Shown: positions 16,654 to 25,297 of the stretch, one piece after another
Layout: each line of letters begins with the position of its first letter
Position numbering within the stretch: the first letter of the stretch is position 1
Notes under the pieces: model-generated
Database searches by the model: none
Told to the model about the DNA's origin: nothing
What the model saw: only the letters and a program-made list of their open reading frames with translations
Made by a program: the position numbers and the translations under genes
Assembly: GCA_049273695.1 (NCBI GenBank)
Contig: JBASRE010000011.1
Span: forward strand, 1-64,000
From: UBA11740 sp049273695
Lineage (GTDB): Bacteria > Acidobacteriota > Blastocatellia > Pyrinomonadales > Pyrinomonadaceae
DNA: 64,000 nt
Direction: 5' to 3'

Positions 16654-17463
16654 ATGAATCGCAAGAAGTTGCCTCAATCAATCATTTCAAGCGTTTTTGC
16701 CGCGCTGGCACTGGGCGCGATTTTTTTTGCGCCCGCCACCGCGATGGCGCAGAAAGAGTTTACGGCTGAACAAATCGCCGAAAGCGTCATTATCATTGCC
16801 GGCACACGGCCGGGCCTGCAGCAGGTTCGCAAAACCGGCCTGGAGAATGGGCGCATCTCGCGGATGACGTCGGAAGGCAGGCCTGAAGAGGTCCGATACC
16901 AGCGACGGTTCATCGCCGGCGACAAGTTCGAGAAGGACAAGATCCGGCTCGATCAGAAGACGGCGCAGACTGAGTTCACCCTGGTCAAGAACGGCGAGCG
17001 CATCTTTGGCATCATCAATGGATCGCCATTTACCCCGCGCGCGGAGACCACCGCCGAATTCCTGTCGCAGCAAGTACATAGCATCGAGGCGCTGCTGCGT
17101 TACAAAGAAAACGAATCGAAGTTGACGTCGGCCGGTAAAGACAAACAGCAGGGAATCGATCTCTACGTTCTTGACCTCACCGATAAAGCGAATAACAAGA
17201 CGCGTTACTTCATTAGCGTCAAATCGCTGCGCGTGCTCTGGCTGGAGTACGAAGAGGCGCTGCCCGACCAGTCCACACCGGTCAAATTCATGAAACGCTT
17301 CTACGATTACCGGATCGCCCAGAGCACTTGGTTCCCCTATCGGACGGTCACCTACGTCGACGGCAAGCAGACAGTCGAGACGCGCGTGCTGACCATCACC
17401 TATGGCGTTAAGACGGATGATTCAGTCTTCCAGCATCCGGATGCCGCCAGCGGAATGGAGTAG
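16654..17463 (+). CDS. Secreted protein resembling outer-membrane lipoprotein-sorting (LolA/LppX-like) proteins
   Basis: 269 residues with a clear signal peptide (ALALGAIFFAPATAMAQ, cleavage about residue 32). The mature part is an all-beta protein with a repeated strand pattern (GRISRMTSEGRPEEVRYQRR, EFTLVKNGERIFGIINGS, LRVLWLEYEEA, YDYRIAQSTWFPYRTVTYVDGK, VLTITYGVKTDDSVFQHP). This resembles the half-barrel fold of LolA/LolB-type carriers and DUF4292 proteins. Lipoprotein transport is possible but unproven, since no motif is decisive. It precedes a 470-base non-coding stretch and then an ECF sigma operon. Confidence 0.6.
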   Translation: MNRKKLPQSIISSVFAALALGAIFFAPATAMAQKEFTAEQIAESVIIIAGTRPGLQQVRKTGLENGRISRMTSEGRPEEVRYQRRFIAGDKFEKDKIRLDQKTAQTEFTLVKNGERIFGIINGSPFTPRAETTAEFLSQQVHSIEALLRYKENESKLTSAGKDKQQGIDLYVLDLTDKANNKTRYFISVKSLRVLWLEYEEALPDQSTPVKFMKRFYDYRIAQSTWFPYRTVTYVDGKQTVETRVLTITYGVKTDDSVFQHPDAASGME

Positions 17464-17490
17464 TCTGTCTTCCAGGACTTACCAAAATCA

Positions 17491-17752
17491 TTTTTCATTC
17501 GGCATTTGAGATTTGTCATTTGCTCTCTGAGCACTCTGAGGGTTCAGGCAAAGTGACCTGCCGCCGCATTCTTGAGGCCTCGTGTCTCCAAAATGTCGGT
17601 GTCAAGTGCCAAGGGTTTGGACGCCCTCGCACGTTTTAGCCAGCCGCTGTCGCGGACGGCATGTCGGGTCTTACCCGTCGAGCCTCGATGCAAATGCTCA
17701 ATCAAAATAACAAATGTCAGATGTCAGATGTCAAATTTCAAATGCCAAATGG
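17491..17752. repeat. Inverted pair of heptamer arrays (ATTTGAG / AAATGTC words)
   Basis: The left arm (17491-17525) contains CATTCGG, CATTTGA, GATTTGT and CATTTGC. The right arm (17709-17752) contains the complementary AAATGTC, AGATGTC and AAATTTC. The roughly 185 bases between them hold no gene that I can support. Together with the promoter-proximal part they fill the 17464-17936 gap. Confidence 0.75.
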
Positions 17753-17800
17753 TTTTGAGCCTCTTAGACTTCCAAAATCCGCCCGTCTTCCCCATCTTTT

Positions 17801-17860
17801 GGAACTCCCGCCCGGCTACAGCGTGTCCACCAGTGAGCGTCGCAGGCAGCGGTGTATAAT
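17801..17860 (+). promoter_or_regulatory. Candidate promoters of the ECF sigma operon
   Basis: GGAACT at 17801-17806, a 16-base spacer and GTGTCC at 17823-17828 resemble an ECF-type -35/-10 pair, which would allow autoregulation. A perfect TATAAT at 17855-17860, without a good -35, is an alternative housekeeping -10. Either would give a leader of about 75-105 bases. Confidence 0.4.
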
Positions 17861-17876
17861 GTCTGCTCGCAAAAAC

Positions 17877-17927
17877 CCGTAGGAATCCTGAGGTTTCGGG
17901 ATTGCGGGTGGAAGCACCCGAAGAGCC
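17877..17927 (+). promoter_or_regulatory. Stem-loops in the leader of the ECF sigma gene
   Basis: ACCCG and AATCC on one side pair with GGATT and CGGGT on the other, and a second hairpin (GGGTG/CACCC) follows at once, ending about ten bases before the ATG. They may influence translation. No riboswitch class is recognised. Confidence 0.4.
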
Positions 17928-17936
17928 TGCCTGCCC

Positions 17937-18590
17937 ATGAGAGCGTTAAGTTCAGTTAAGCATTTTGATTTTGCCGCTGCGGCCTCCGCGCCGGCGTTGG
18001 TTGTGCAGCCCGCTACCGATCACGCTTTGCTGGAAGAAACGTTGGCCGGCGACGAAGATGCGTTCGCCGAGCTGGTTGGGCGTTATCGCAACCAGATTAC
18101 GAGCTACATCTATCGGATGGTGAATGATTATGACACGGCGGTGGACTTGGCACAGGAGACATTCATCAGGGTCTATCGCGCCGCGGCCCGCTATCAAACG
18201 ACGCATGCGTTCTCGACTTACATCTATCGGATCGCCACGAACGTGGCGATTAGCGAATTGCGCAAGCGGAAGCGGCGCAGGTTGGTTTCGCTCACCGGCC
18301 TCTTAACTTCGCCCGACGGCGAAGAGCTGATGGATTTTCAGCCTGTGGACGAAAAGCCTTTGCAGGACATTGCCCTCATCGACGCGGAGAAGCGAGCCGT
18401 GATCAAGCGGGCGATCAGCACTCTCCCGGACAGGTATCGCGCGCCGTTGGTGCTGCGCGATGTGGAAGGGAAGAGCTACGACGAAATCGCCGCGATTTTG
18501 CAAACCAGCGAGGGCACTGTGAAATCGCGGATCAATCGCGCGCGGAATTTCCTGCGCGACAAAATGCAGAACTATGTTCAGGTGGTGTAA
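17937..18590 (+). CDS. RNA polymerase ECF sigma factor
   Basis: 217 residues. Region 2 (FAELVGRYRNQITSYIYRMV, DLAQETFIRVYRAAARY, FSTYIYRIATNVAISELRKR) and region 4 (LPDRYRAPLVLRDVEGKSYDEIAAIL, TSEGTVKSRINRARNFL) are complete. The gene is two bases upstream of a zinc-finger anti-sigma gene and seven more from a PDZ protein, forming an evident operon. By family analogy, an envelope signal releases the sigma factor from the anti-sigma. The upstream GGAACT/GTGTCC pair suggests self-activation. Confidence 0.94.
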   Translation: MRALSSVKHFDFAAAASAPALVVQPATDHALLEETLAGDEDAFAELVGRYRNQITSYIYRMVNDYDTAVDLAQETFIRVYRAAARYQTTHAFSTYIYRIATNVAISELRKRKRRRLVSLTGLLTSPDGEELMDFQPVDEKPLQDIALIDAEKRAVIKRAISTLPDRYRAPLVLRDVEGKSYDEIAAILQTSEGTVKSRINRARNFLRDKMQNYVQVV

Positions 18591-18592
18591 AC

Positions 18593-19318
18593 ATGAGAAG
18601 CCTTGAATGCCGCTTTACGCGGCAACAGATTGACGAACTGGAATTGGGAGAGCGACCGAGCGAAAGGGCGGCCGCGCACTTGTCACTATGTGCCGGTTGT
18701 CGCGACTTTCGCGCCGAACGAAATGGGCTGCGACAGCTTGTCGGCAGTCTCGAGCCGGTGGTCGCGCCCGCAGATTTCGAAATGCGTCTACGCGCGCGGC
18801 TTGCCCGCGAGCAGTCGCCAAGCCGAGAACCGCTCTTCGCCCGCCTGATCCGAACGCCCGCGCTGGCGGCAGCCGCGCTTTTCGTCATGGTCGGTGGAAC
18901 TCTGGTATGGGTCGCGCAGAGGGATATTGAGCCGTCCACGCAAGTTGCGACAGTGCAGCAACCTTCGCCGATCGCGACGGCGAGCAACTCCATCATTACT
19001 CCGTCCGCCCCACCCGATACGGCCGAAGCGAACCCGCCGATTGAGGAAGGCACTCAGACTGTTTCCAGCGGTACGCCTCGTAAGTACCGACCTGGTTCTC
19101 GTCCGCGGTCAGAGGATCACAGCGTGCTGCCCGCCGGAACTATCTACCAGGGCGATCAGGCTTATGTGAATGCTCCTTCGAAACCGGTCGAGTTTGCGGT
19201 TGAAGACGAACGCGGCACAAAACGGAAGATTTCTTTGCCTCCGGTTAGTTTTGGCTCGCAAAGTTTGGTGGGTAACCGCGTCCCGGTAAGTTACACAGGC
19301 AATAGTCGGGTTTGGTAG
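18593..19318 (+). CDS. Anti-sigma factor, zinc-finger (zf-HC2) type
   Basis: 241 residues. The N-terminal ZAS motif HLSLCAGC (about residues 28-35) should bind zinc and the ECF sigma factor encoded two bases upstream. One membrane helix (LAAAALFVMVGGTLVWVA, about residues 87-104) separates a cytoplasmic head from a Pro/Thr/Ser-rich periplasmic tail. The tail ends with beta segments (PVEFAVEDERGTKRKISLPPVSFGSQ). Near-immediate coupling to the sigma gene supports the assignment. The downstream PDZ protein is a candidate partner in sensing or in regulated proteolysis, by inference only. Confidence 0.9.
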   Translation: MRSLECRFTRQQIDELELGERPSERAAAHLSLCAGCRDFRAERNGLRQLVGSLEPVVAPADFEMRLRARLAREQSPSREPLFARLIRTPALAAAALFVMVGGTLVWVAQRDIEPSTQVATVQQPSPIATASNSIITPSAPPDTAEANPPIEEGTQTVSSGTPRKYRPGSRPRSEDHSVLPAGTIYQGDQAYVNAPSKPVEFAVEDERGTKRKISLPPVSFGSQSLVGNRVPVSYTGNSRVW

Positions 19319-19325
19319 TACTGAA

Positions 19326-20981
19326 ATGAGAAGTAGTCTGAAATCATTTGGGTTGTTCGTTCTGACGTGTGTCGCGACTTCGCTTTTGTGCGTGAGCGCA
19401 ACAGCACAGCCAGCGCGGACGCCCGCCCCGGTCGCACCAATCAAGCCGGCACAAACTGCCGAACCGACTCAGCCGCAATCGCCCAAAGCGCAGAAAAGTG
19501 TTCGCAAGCCAACGCCGCGGCCTTCGCGTGTCACGATGGTTAAGGATCAGGAACCCGTCGCGCCGCAGGTGGTCACGATCATCCATCGCCTCAGCGGTGT
19601 GAAGTTGCTTCGTTATCTGCTGCGAAATGAACCCGGCTCGATCGCGACGATCACTCCAGCAGACGTGAACGCGGATGCGCATGCCAGCATCATCGCGGGC
19701 GTCGCGCTCGAGGACGGAAAAACTATCGTCGCGCGCCTGCCGCAAGTGGCCGCCGAAATGGAGATCCAGCGTTCCAGTCTGCTGGCGCCGCCGGATGAAC
19801 CTGATGAATCCAGAGATGCCGCGCATCGCCGTTTGCCGCGTGCGCCGCGAATGCAGCCCGATCTGACAGTGATGACGCAGGACGGCAGGACTTTCCGCGC
19901 CCGCTACATCGGCGTGGATGGCTTAACCGGTTTATCGGTACTGCAACTCACTCAAGCAGCTACGACGGCAGAGAGCTCAGGCGGTGCACACAAGAAAGTT
20001 AGCGACGGCCAGAACGTGCAATTATTTGCTCCTGAGCGAGTGTCTACCGAGACGCCTTACACGATTCTCGTTCGCATCGGGAAGACGGAAGCAAAAATCG
20101 CCCAAGCCAAAGTGAAAGCGATGGCCGACTTGGAACGTTTGCAGCTTCGTGGCACTCACCTATCGCCAAATGTGATCGGCGGCGTCGCCTGCGATCAAGC
20201 GGGCAAGACGCTCGGTATTGTTGACGCAATCGAAGGTAACAACGCGCGGATATTGACAGCTGATGCGGTGCACGCGGCGACCAAACGCGTGCTCGAACGC
20301 CAGTCGAGCGTGCCGCGTCCCCTTTTGGGCATTCGTGGTGAAGAGGTTGGTGAGTCGTCGAAGAAATCCCTGATGGCCTTCGGCTGGAGCGAGCAAGAGC
20401 TTGAGGATCTAATCGAGAACGAAGTCGGCATCCTGTTGACTTGGGTGTTGCCCGGCACACCGGCGGCCTTTGCCAAACTGAAGGTTGGAGACGTGATCCT
20501 GCGCGTTAACGGAAACGACGTTAAGGGCGCGGAAGAGTTTTCGGAAATGCTGACCAAGGTCGGCAGCGGCGAAGAGGTGAAGTTCACCGTCGAACGACCG
20601 AAGTTGAAGCAGTCGTTTTCAATCGAAGTAAAGCTGGGCGGCGCGTTTCAACCGGTCTTCGACTGGCAGTTCGAGATGCCGAAGGTCCCGCGTTGGACCG
20701 GCGGCCTGAAGACGCTCGGGATTGAAGCGGTGACGCTCTCGGGCAAATATTATGCGCAATGGGGTGGTTCAGGTGCTTTGGTTGTCGGCGTAGAACCGGA
20801 AAGTGCTGCCGCGCGCGCCGGATTAAAGGAAGGCGATGTGATCGAAACGATCAATGGCCGCGTCGTCGGCCGTGGCACCTGGATGTTTACGCATCAGTTC
20901 AACAAGAAAGAGAAACAGGTCCTCTCAGTGCTGCGACACAAAGAAAAGAAGCAACTGGTGATCGAACCGGTTGATAATTAG
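19326..20981 (+). CDS. Secreted HtrA-like protein with degenerate protease domain and two PDZ domains
   Basis: 551 residues. A signal peptide (about 1-27) and a Pro-rich linker are followed by a domain laid out like a trypsin-type HtrA core (ASIIAGVALEDGKTIVARLPQV; GVDGLTGLSVLQL; SPNVIGGVACDQAGKTLGIVDA). The catalytic His and Asp contexts and the GNSGG serine loop are not preserved; PNVIGG stands where GNSGG is expected. PDZ1 spans about residues 330-440 (GILLTWVLPGTPAAFAKLKV, GDVILRVNGNDV) and PDZ2 about 464-548 (GALVVGVEPESAAARAGLKE, GDVIETINGRVV). As the third gene of the sigma/anti-sigma operon it may bind misfolded or mislocalised envelope proteins without cleaving them. That role is inference. 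Confidence 0.85.
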   Translation: MRSSLKSFGLFVLTCVATSLLCVSATAQPARTPAPVAPIKPAQTAEPTQPQSPKAQKSVRKPTPRPSRVTMVKDQEPVAPQVVTIIHRLSGVKLLRYLLRNEPGSIATITPADVNADAHASIIAGVALEDGKTIVARLPQVAAEMEIQRSSLLAPPDEPDESRDAAHRRLPRAPRMQPDLTVMTQDGRTFRARYIGVDGLTGLSVLQLTQAATTAESSGGAHKKVSDGQNVQLFAPERVSTETPYTILVRIGKTEAKIAQAKVKAMADLERLQLRGTHLSPNVIGGVACDQAGKTLGIVDAIEGNNARILTADAVHAATKRVLERQSSVPRPLLGIRGEEVGESSKKSLMAFGWSEQELEDLIENEVGILLTWVLPGTPAAFAKLKVGDVILRVNGNDVKGAEEFSEMLTKVGSGEEVKFTVERPKLKQSFSIEVKLGGAFQPVFDWQFEMPKVPRWTGGLKTLGIEAVTLSGKYYAQWGGSGALVVGVEPESAAARAGLKEGDVIETINGRVVGRGTWMFTHQFNKKEKQVLSVLRHKEKKQLVIEPVDN

Positions 20982-20982
20982 T

Positions 20983-21075
20983 TTCAAGTCTCAAGTTTCG
21001 AGTCTCAGGTTTCATGTTCTAAGTTCAAGTCCCGACCAGGAACTTGAAACTTCGCAACTTGAAACCTGAAACTGT
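20983..21075. repeat. Heptamer array CAAGTCT/CAAGTTT with inverted arm
   Basis: Words CAAGTCT, CAAGTTT, CGAGTCT and CAGGTTT on the left are answered by AACTTGA, AACTTCG and AACCTGA on the right. The array fills the gap between two convergent genes and could act as a two-way terminator-like structure. Confidence 0.8.
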
Positions 21076-21077
21076 TT

Positions 21078-22193
21078 CTAATCTCCCGGTTTTCCCGGTA
21101 ACAAACCATCACACGGCAGCGTCTGCGGGCCTTTGTCGTTGCAGACTGCGAACCGCGCACCGACACCCTGGTACATCGTCACGCCGGCGTACTCGCCTTT
21201 CGCATTCAGAATGTAAAAGTTAATCCCGAAGTTCGGCAGTCCGCGACTGTTCAGCAGCCGCTTCTCGATCGTATTTGCCTGGATTCGCTTCAACGCCGTC
21301 ATGCCGGCATCTTTCGGATGCGCACCGCGGCGCATCTCTTCGACAATCAAATAGGAACACAGGTTGTACAGATTCGCTTCGCCACGCCCAGTCGATCCGG
21401 CGGCGCCCACACTGCCATCAACATATAGACCCGCTCCGAGAATCGGCGAGTCGCCGACGCGGCCGGGAATCTTCCACGCCAGACCGCTGGTCGTCGTGAC
21501 GCCGCAAATTTCGCCCTTCGCGTTGATGCCGTCGCAATTGATCGTTCCGTGCAGGTTTTCTGCGCGCAAAAGGCCTTCAGCTAACATCTGTTCAGTCGCG
21601 CGGCGTCCGGCCTCGGCCCGCTTCTTCGGATCGAGATAGTGCAAAGGGTCGATGCGACGCTTCCACTCAAGCCATTTCGTGCGCGAGTTGGCCGTGTTCA
21701 AATCATCTTCGATCCTGAATCCCATGCCGCGCGCGAAGTCCTGCGCGCCTTTGCCGACAATTAAATGATGATCAGTCTGTTCACTGACGGCTTTCGCAAC
21801 CAGCGAAGGCGTTCGGACGCCCTCCAAACAGGCGACTGCGCCGGCTTGTTTCCTCGGCCCGTGCATCACCGACGAGTCGAGCTGAACAACTCCATCAGCA
21901 TTCGGCAGTCCGCCATAACCGACGCTGTCGTCCAGCGGATCCAACTCAACAATGTTCACCCCGGCGACGAGAGCATCGAGCACGTCTTCACCTTTCGTGA
22001 TCATTGAGTAAGCTTTCTGCACGCACGTCACATCACCGCCATTCTTGAATCGGTTGCCGTTCGATGAAGCAACGACTAAAGGTTTGACCGCTGCCGGAAT
22101 CAGCATGGTCGGCGCGTTAGCTTTCACCGCGCGTTCGGACGCTAGTGCAACGCCGGCCACGGCGCTGCTGATCATGAAATCACGACGTTTCAT
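21078..22193 (-). CDS. N4-(beta-N-acetylglucosaminyl)-L-asparaginase / isoaspartyl peptidase-type Ntn hydrolase
   Basis: 371 residues. The N-terminus MKRRDFMISSAVAGVALASE has a twin-arginine-like motif followed by a hydrophobic stretch, so export is likely. The Ntn-hydrolase core is clear: HGTINCDG supplies the nucleophile Thr217, which becomes N-terminal after autocleavage. It is followed by GVTTTSGLAWKIPGRVGDSP and GAGLYVDGSVGAAGSTGRGE, the substrate-binding region of glycosylasparaginases. The family cleaves the sugar-asparagine link of glycopeptides or beta-aspartyl bonds. In a secreted bacterial enzyme, scavenging of glycopeptides or repair of isoaspartate is plausible. It is flanked by repeats and stands alone. 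Confidence 0.92.
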   Translation of the reverse strand: MKRRDFMISSAVAGVALASERAVKANAPTMLIPAAVKPLVVASSNGNRFKNGGDVTCVQKAYSMITKGEDVLDALVAGVNIVELDPLDDSVGYGGLPNADGVVQLDSSVMHGPRKQAGAVACLEGVRTPSLVAKAVSEQTDHHLIVGKGAQDFARGMGFRIEDDLNTANSRTKWLEWKRRIDPLHYLDPKKRAEAGRRATEQMLAEGLLRAENLHGTINCDGINAKGEICGVTTTSGLAWKIPGRVGDSPILGAGLYVDGSVGAAGSTGRGEANLYNLCSYLIVEEMRRGAHPKDAGMTALKRIQANTIEKRLLNSRGLPNFGINFYILNAKGEYAGVTMYQGVGARFAVCNDKGPQTLPCDGLLPGKPGD

Positions 22194-22256
22194 CGGAGGT
22201 AACCTCGAATTGTTTTATTGGGGCACGCGGGGGACAAGCTAAGACTAATCGCGGGT

Positions 22257-24449
22257 TCAGTCAACTTGAAATCGGAAGCGTTGTGAAGCTGAGGCCTTGG
22301 AGATTCGATCGATGATTGTGAGTTGCAGCACATACCTGCCGGGAGCAAGCCCCGCGAGCTTCAGCTCCGCGGCGTACTGAATTCGTGCCAGATCCGTCGC
22401 GCCATCAGTGCCTATCCGGTGTAGCGGGTCGGTTACTACCGGTTCGTCATCGCGAAACACCTGGATCTGCGCCGCCAGATCAGGTTGGCCCGGCGGGGTG
22501 CTGCCGGCGGGCGGCGGAATTCCATTACCACTCGTTGGACCCGGCCCACTCGCGGCGTTGTAGATAATCGTCACAAAGCGCAGATATGACGATGAAGCAA
22601 AACGGCGCGTGACATTGAGATTGACCTGAGCTGACAACGGGTCGGTGTTTGCTTCGGGCGCGTCGCTGGTGTTTGTCATCTGGGCCCTTCGCTCACCGAC
22701 CAGCAGTGAACTCAACGCGAGCTTCTTGGTGGAGAAATCCGATATTTCAATCCAGTCCCAGACGCTGCCTATCGCACCTCCGTGTTCATCCGCCGCCACG
22801 ATCCGCACCTGGTACAGACCGGGCTTCAAGGTCGAGTAGTGGGTATAAGTGAAGTTCGGCGGCACAGTGTCCTCGGCGGACTTAGCGCGCACGGTGAATC
22901 GCTTGTCGAAAGAATCCAGCACCTTGCCTTCGTCATTCAGAACCACGCCCCCAAGCAGAATGGCCCCGGTGGGAACTCCGGCCTTATTTTCAAGATGAAG
23001 CGATGCGGGATCCAGCCTGACGGAGGTGATCAGAATATCACCCTTCTGCGAGCTGTTAATGAAGTTTAGAGTTGCGGCAACGGGAAAGCCTGACTTCGGA
23101 ATTGCGGCCTGCAGAACCTTGCGCACGTCGGCAGTTCTGCTGGTTTCACGCGGCGGGGCCGCCCCCTTCTTCGTGGCTGAGTCGCGCTCCTCGCCCACAC
23201 TACTTCTTGATCGCACAGACAAATCAGGACGACCAATCACACTGAGCTCCATCCGTCGCTGTTTCGGATTGAGCTCCTCGTTCGGGTCTGGCCGCCACGC
23301 CAGCAGATAATAGACCGAGGCTTCGTTCAGCCCTTTGGTGACGCTCGCGGATAAAGCGTTGCTGTTGAAGAAAGCCCTCCCGCCCGTGTCGTTCGCCAAC
23401 GCATTCAGTCCGTCTTGCGACGCGCCAAGTTCACCCATCGTCCCACGCGTCATGCGTCCGGAAGTATCAAAAATCACGGGGGTGCTCGCATCGGGTTGCC
23501 CGAGGGCCAGCCCGCGCGCATCGATCGAGTAGATTACGAACGCGGACGACGCGGCTGAAGCGGTTACCTTGCGCAGGCGCGCATACGAGTCGGAGTTTCT
23601 GGAATCGAGAAAAAAGCCGTCGGACAACAAGAACAACACCTTGCGGCCGGGCGCCGAACGAAAGTTTTCCATTACCCATTGAAGCGAAGTCAGAGTCGTG
23701 GTTGTGCCCATCGCGGCCATGCGCAGAATCGCAGACGCGCGCGCCCGCACCTCTTCTTCGGCTCGAGCGCGACCGAGCATGGGATTCTCTCGCAAGACCT
23801 GATCGACGAAGACGTCGAAGACATCGCGGTCGCGCAGATCGATTCGCAGCGCTTGAAACTCTGACATCGGCGGCGACTGATAGTCGCGCGATTTGAACGG
23901 CCGAGGACGCAGCCGGTCGACAGCCTTCAGCAGGGCAGGTTTGTTGTCGGTGAGCTGCTGGAGAAAACCGATTTGACCGCTCGCAGCGATTACCGCCACC
24001 TGATCGTTTTGCCCCATCTCGCGATCGATAAACTGGGCCAGCAGTTTTCGCGCTTGGTGCATGCTGCCTTCAGACAGGTGAAGATCGTCGAGAAAGAAAA
24101 ACACCAGGCGTCCGCGATCCAGTGGCGCCGGCGCACCGGCTGTGGATGCCATGCCTCGCGCGGCCGCGAGCTGGGCCTCCTCGTTCGGGCTGCCGGCTTT
24201 GATGAGTTCAAAGAACGAGATCTCGCGGGGCTTACCGTCAACCTTGAGCACGAAATGTTCGCGCTTTAGCTCGTCAACAAATCTTCCCTGCTTATCGAAA
24301 ACCATCACGTCCGTCTGCACGAGGGAAGTGTTGACCCTGACGACATCTGGATTTTGATTTTGCGGTTGTTGTGCAGTCGCGGAAATGGCCGACGCGCAGA
24401 ATGCGATGAAGAAGATTGCGAGCTGTTTGAGCAAGTTTGGAACTCGCAT
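22257..24449 (-). CDS. Secreted VWA-domain protein (acidobacterial VWFA-related family)
   Basis: 730 residues from the ATG at 24449. A signal peptide (about 1-27, ending ATAQ) precedes the family's typical opening strand (VVRVNTSLVQTDVMVFDKQG, RFVDELKREHFVLKVDG). A von Willebrand A domain runs from about residue 110 to 390 (RLVFFFLDDLHLSEGSMHQA with a partial MIDAS; KVLFLLSDGFFLDSR). The C-terminal half is beta-rich. This architecture matches TIGR03436, which is strongly expanded in Acidobacteriota and supports the taxonomic guess. The function is not known; VWA domains usually mediate metal-dependent protein contacts. A GGAG lies only one base before the ATG, and a TTG three codons earlier is an alternative start. 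Confidence 0.88.
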   Translation of the reverse strand: MRVPNLLKQLAIFFIAFCASAISATAQQPQNQNPDVVRVNTSLVQTDVMVFDKQGRFVDELKREHFVLKVDGKPREISFFELIKAGSPNEEAQLAAARGMASTAGAPAPLDRGRLVFFFLDDLHLSEGSMHQARKLLAQFIDREMGQNDQVAVIAASGQIGFLQQLTDNKPALLKAVDRLRPRPFKSRDYQSPPMSEFQALRIDLRDRDVFDVFVDQVLRENPMLGRARAEEEVRARASAILRMAAMGTTTTLTSLQWVMENFRSAPGRKVLFLLSDGFFLDSRNSDSYARLRKVTASAASSAFVIYSIDARGLALGQPDASTPVIFDTSGRMTRGTMGELGASQDGLNALANDTGGRAFFNSNALSASVTKGLNEASVYYLLAWRPDPNEELNPKQRRMELSVIGRPDLSVRSRSSVGEERDSATKKGAAPPRETSRTADVRKVLQAAIPKSGFPVAATLNFINSSQKGDILITSVRLDPASLHLENKAGVPTGAILLGGVVLNDEGKVLDSFDKRFTVRAKSAEDTVPPNFTYTHYSTLKPGLYQVRIVAADEHGGAIGSVWDWIEISDFSTKKLALSSLLVGERRAQMTNTSDAPEANTDPLSAQVNLNVTRRFASSSYLRFVTIIYNAASGPGPTSGNGIPPPAGSTPPGQPDLAAQIQVFRDDEPVVTDPLHRIGTDGATDLARIQYAAELKLAGLAPGRYVLQLTIIDRISKASASQRFRFQVD

Positions 24450-24652
24450 GCTCCACAAGCCGGGGTTAGGTTTCCAGCGCTGGGGTTAGCAGGAAAAGAT
24501 CGCCGGGATGATATCATGTCGCGCTTTACTTTGCGTTGCTTTTGCGGTCTCTGCGTCTTTGCGTGAATGCTTTTGCAAACCGGACCGTTCACCCAAAAGG
24601 CGAGGGCGCACAGAGCGAAGGTAACGACGACTTTGTTGGTAAATTAACGCTT

Positions 24653-25174
24653 ATGGACGATCTGAGAAAACTAATTCGAGAAGTGCCTGACTTTCCCAAG
24701 CCGGGCATCAATTTTTACGACATCACGACGCTTCTGAAACATCCCGAAGGCTTGCGCAAGACAGTTGACGCGCTGTCGGCGGAATATGAGGGGACGAAGA
24801 TCGACGCCGTGATTGGCATTGAGGCGCGCGGCTTTATCTTCGCGCCGGCGCTCGCCTATCACCTTGGCTCGGGTTTCGTGCCCGTGCGGAAACCAAAGAA
24901 GCTGCCGGCCGAACGCGCTTCCATCTCTTACGACCTCGAATACGGCCAGGACACTTTGGAAATCCACCGGGACGCGATTGGCAACGGGAGCCGCGTCATC
25001 ATCGCCGATGACCTGCTGGCGACGGGCGGCACCGCGAAAGCGGTGTGCAATCTGGTTGAAGGACTAGGCGGAAAAGTTGAAGGGCTCGTGTTCGTCGTGG
25101 AGCTGGAGTTCTTACCCGGGCGGCAGAAACTTGAGGGCTACGACGTGAGGTCGCTGATCAAGTACCAGTCGTAG
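24653..25174 (+). CDS. apt: Adenine phosphoribosyltransferase
   Basis: 173 residues. Converts adenine and PRPP to AMP in purine salvage. It starts MDDLRKLIREVPDFPKPGIN, as Apt enzymes do; the open frame upstream to 24536 is repeat-derived and was excluded. The PRPP-binding motif is VIIADDLLATGGTA (about residues 117-130). The catalytic-loop region KKLPAERASISYDLEYG and the adenine-side segment GIEARGFIFAPALAY are intact. It is monocistronic. The leader contains words like TTTGCGT that recur in other intergenic arrays. Confidence 0.97.
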   Translation: MDDLRKLIREVPDFPKPGINFYDITTLLKHPEGLRKTVDALSAEYEGTKIDAVIGIEARGFIFAPALAYHLGSGFVPVRKPKKLPAERASISYDLEYGQDTLEIHRDAIGNGSRVIIADDLLATGGTAKAVCNLVEGLGGKVEGLVFVVELEFLPGRQKLEGYDVRSLIKYQS

Positions 25175-25241
25175 CGCAAACCTCGGCTCTTTGAAAAGAA
25201 GAATTCTTACCTGACCGCGAATCTTCACGTCGCACTTACAA

Positions 25242-25265
25242 AAGCGTCTGAATTCTCAGGCGCTT
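25242..25265 (+). terminator. Stem-loop between apt and the DUF6011-type gene
   Basis: AAGCGTCTGA and TCAGGCGCTT form a ten-pair stem (one G.U pair) around an ATTC loop. A true U-tract is missing, so it may be a weak terminator of apt or a leader structure of the next gene, whose Shine-Dalgarno lies 20 bases on. Confidence 0.45.
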
Positions 25266-25297
25266 AACTCTTCGATTCTGCTACAAAGGAGGACACC

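Noticed and set aside
24536..24652. N-terminal extension of Apt
   Set aside because: Translates TTTGCGT-type repeat sequence; Apt proteins start at the MDDLRKLI equivalent.
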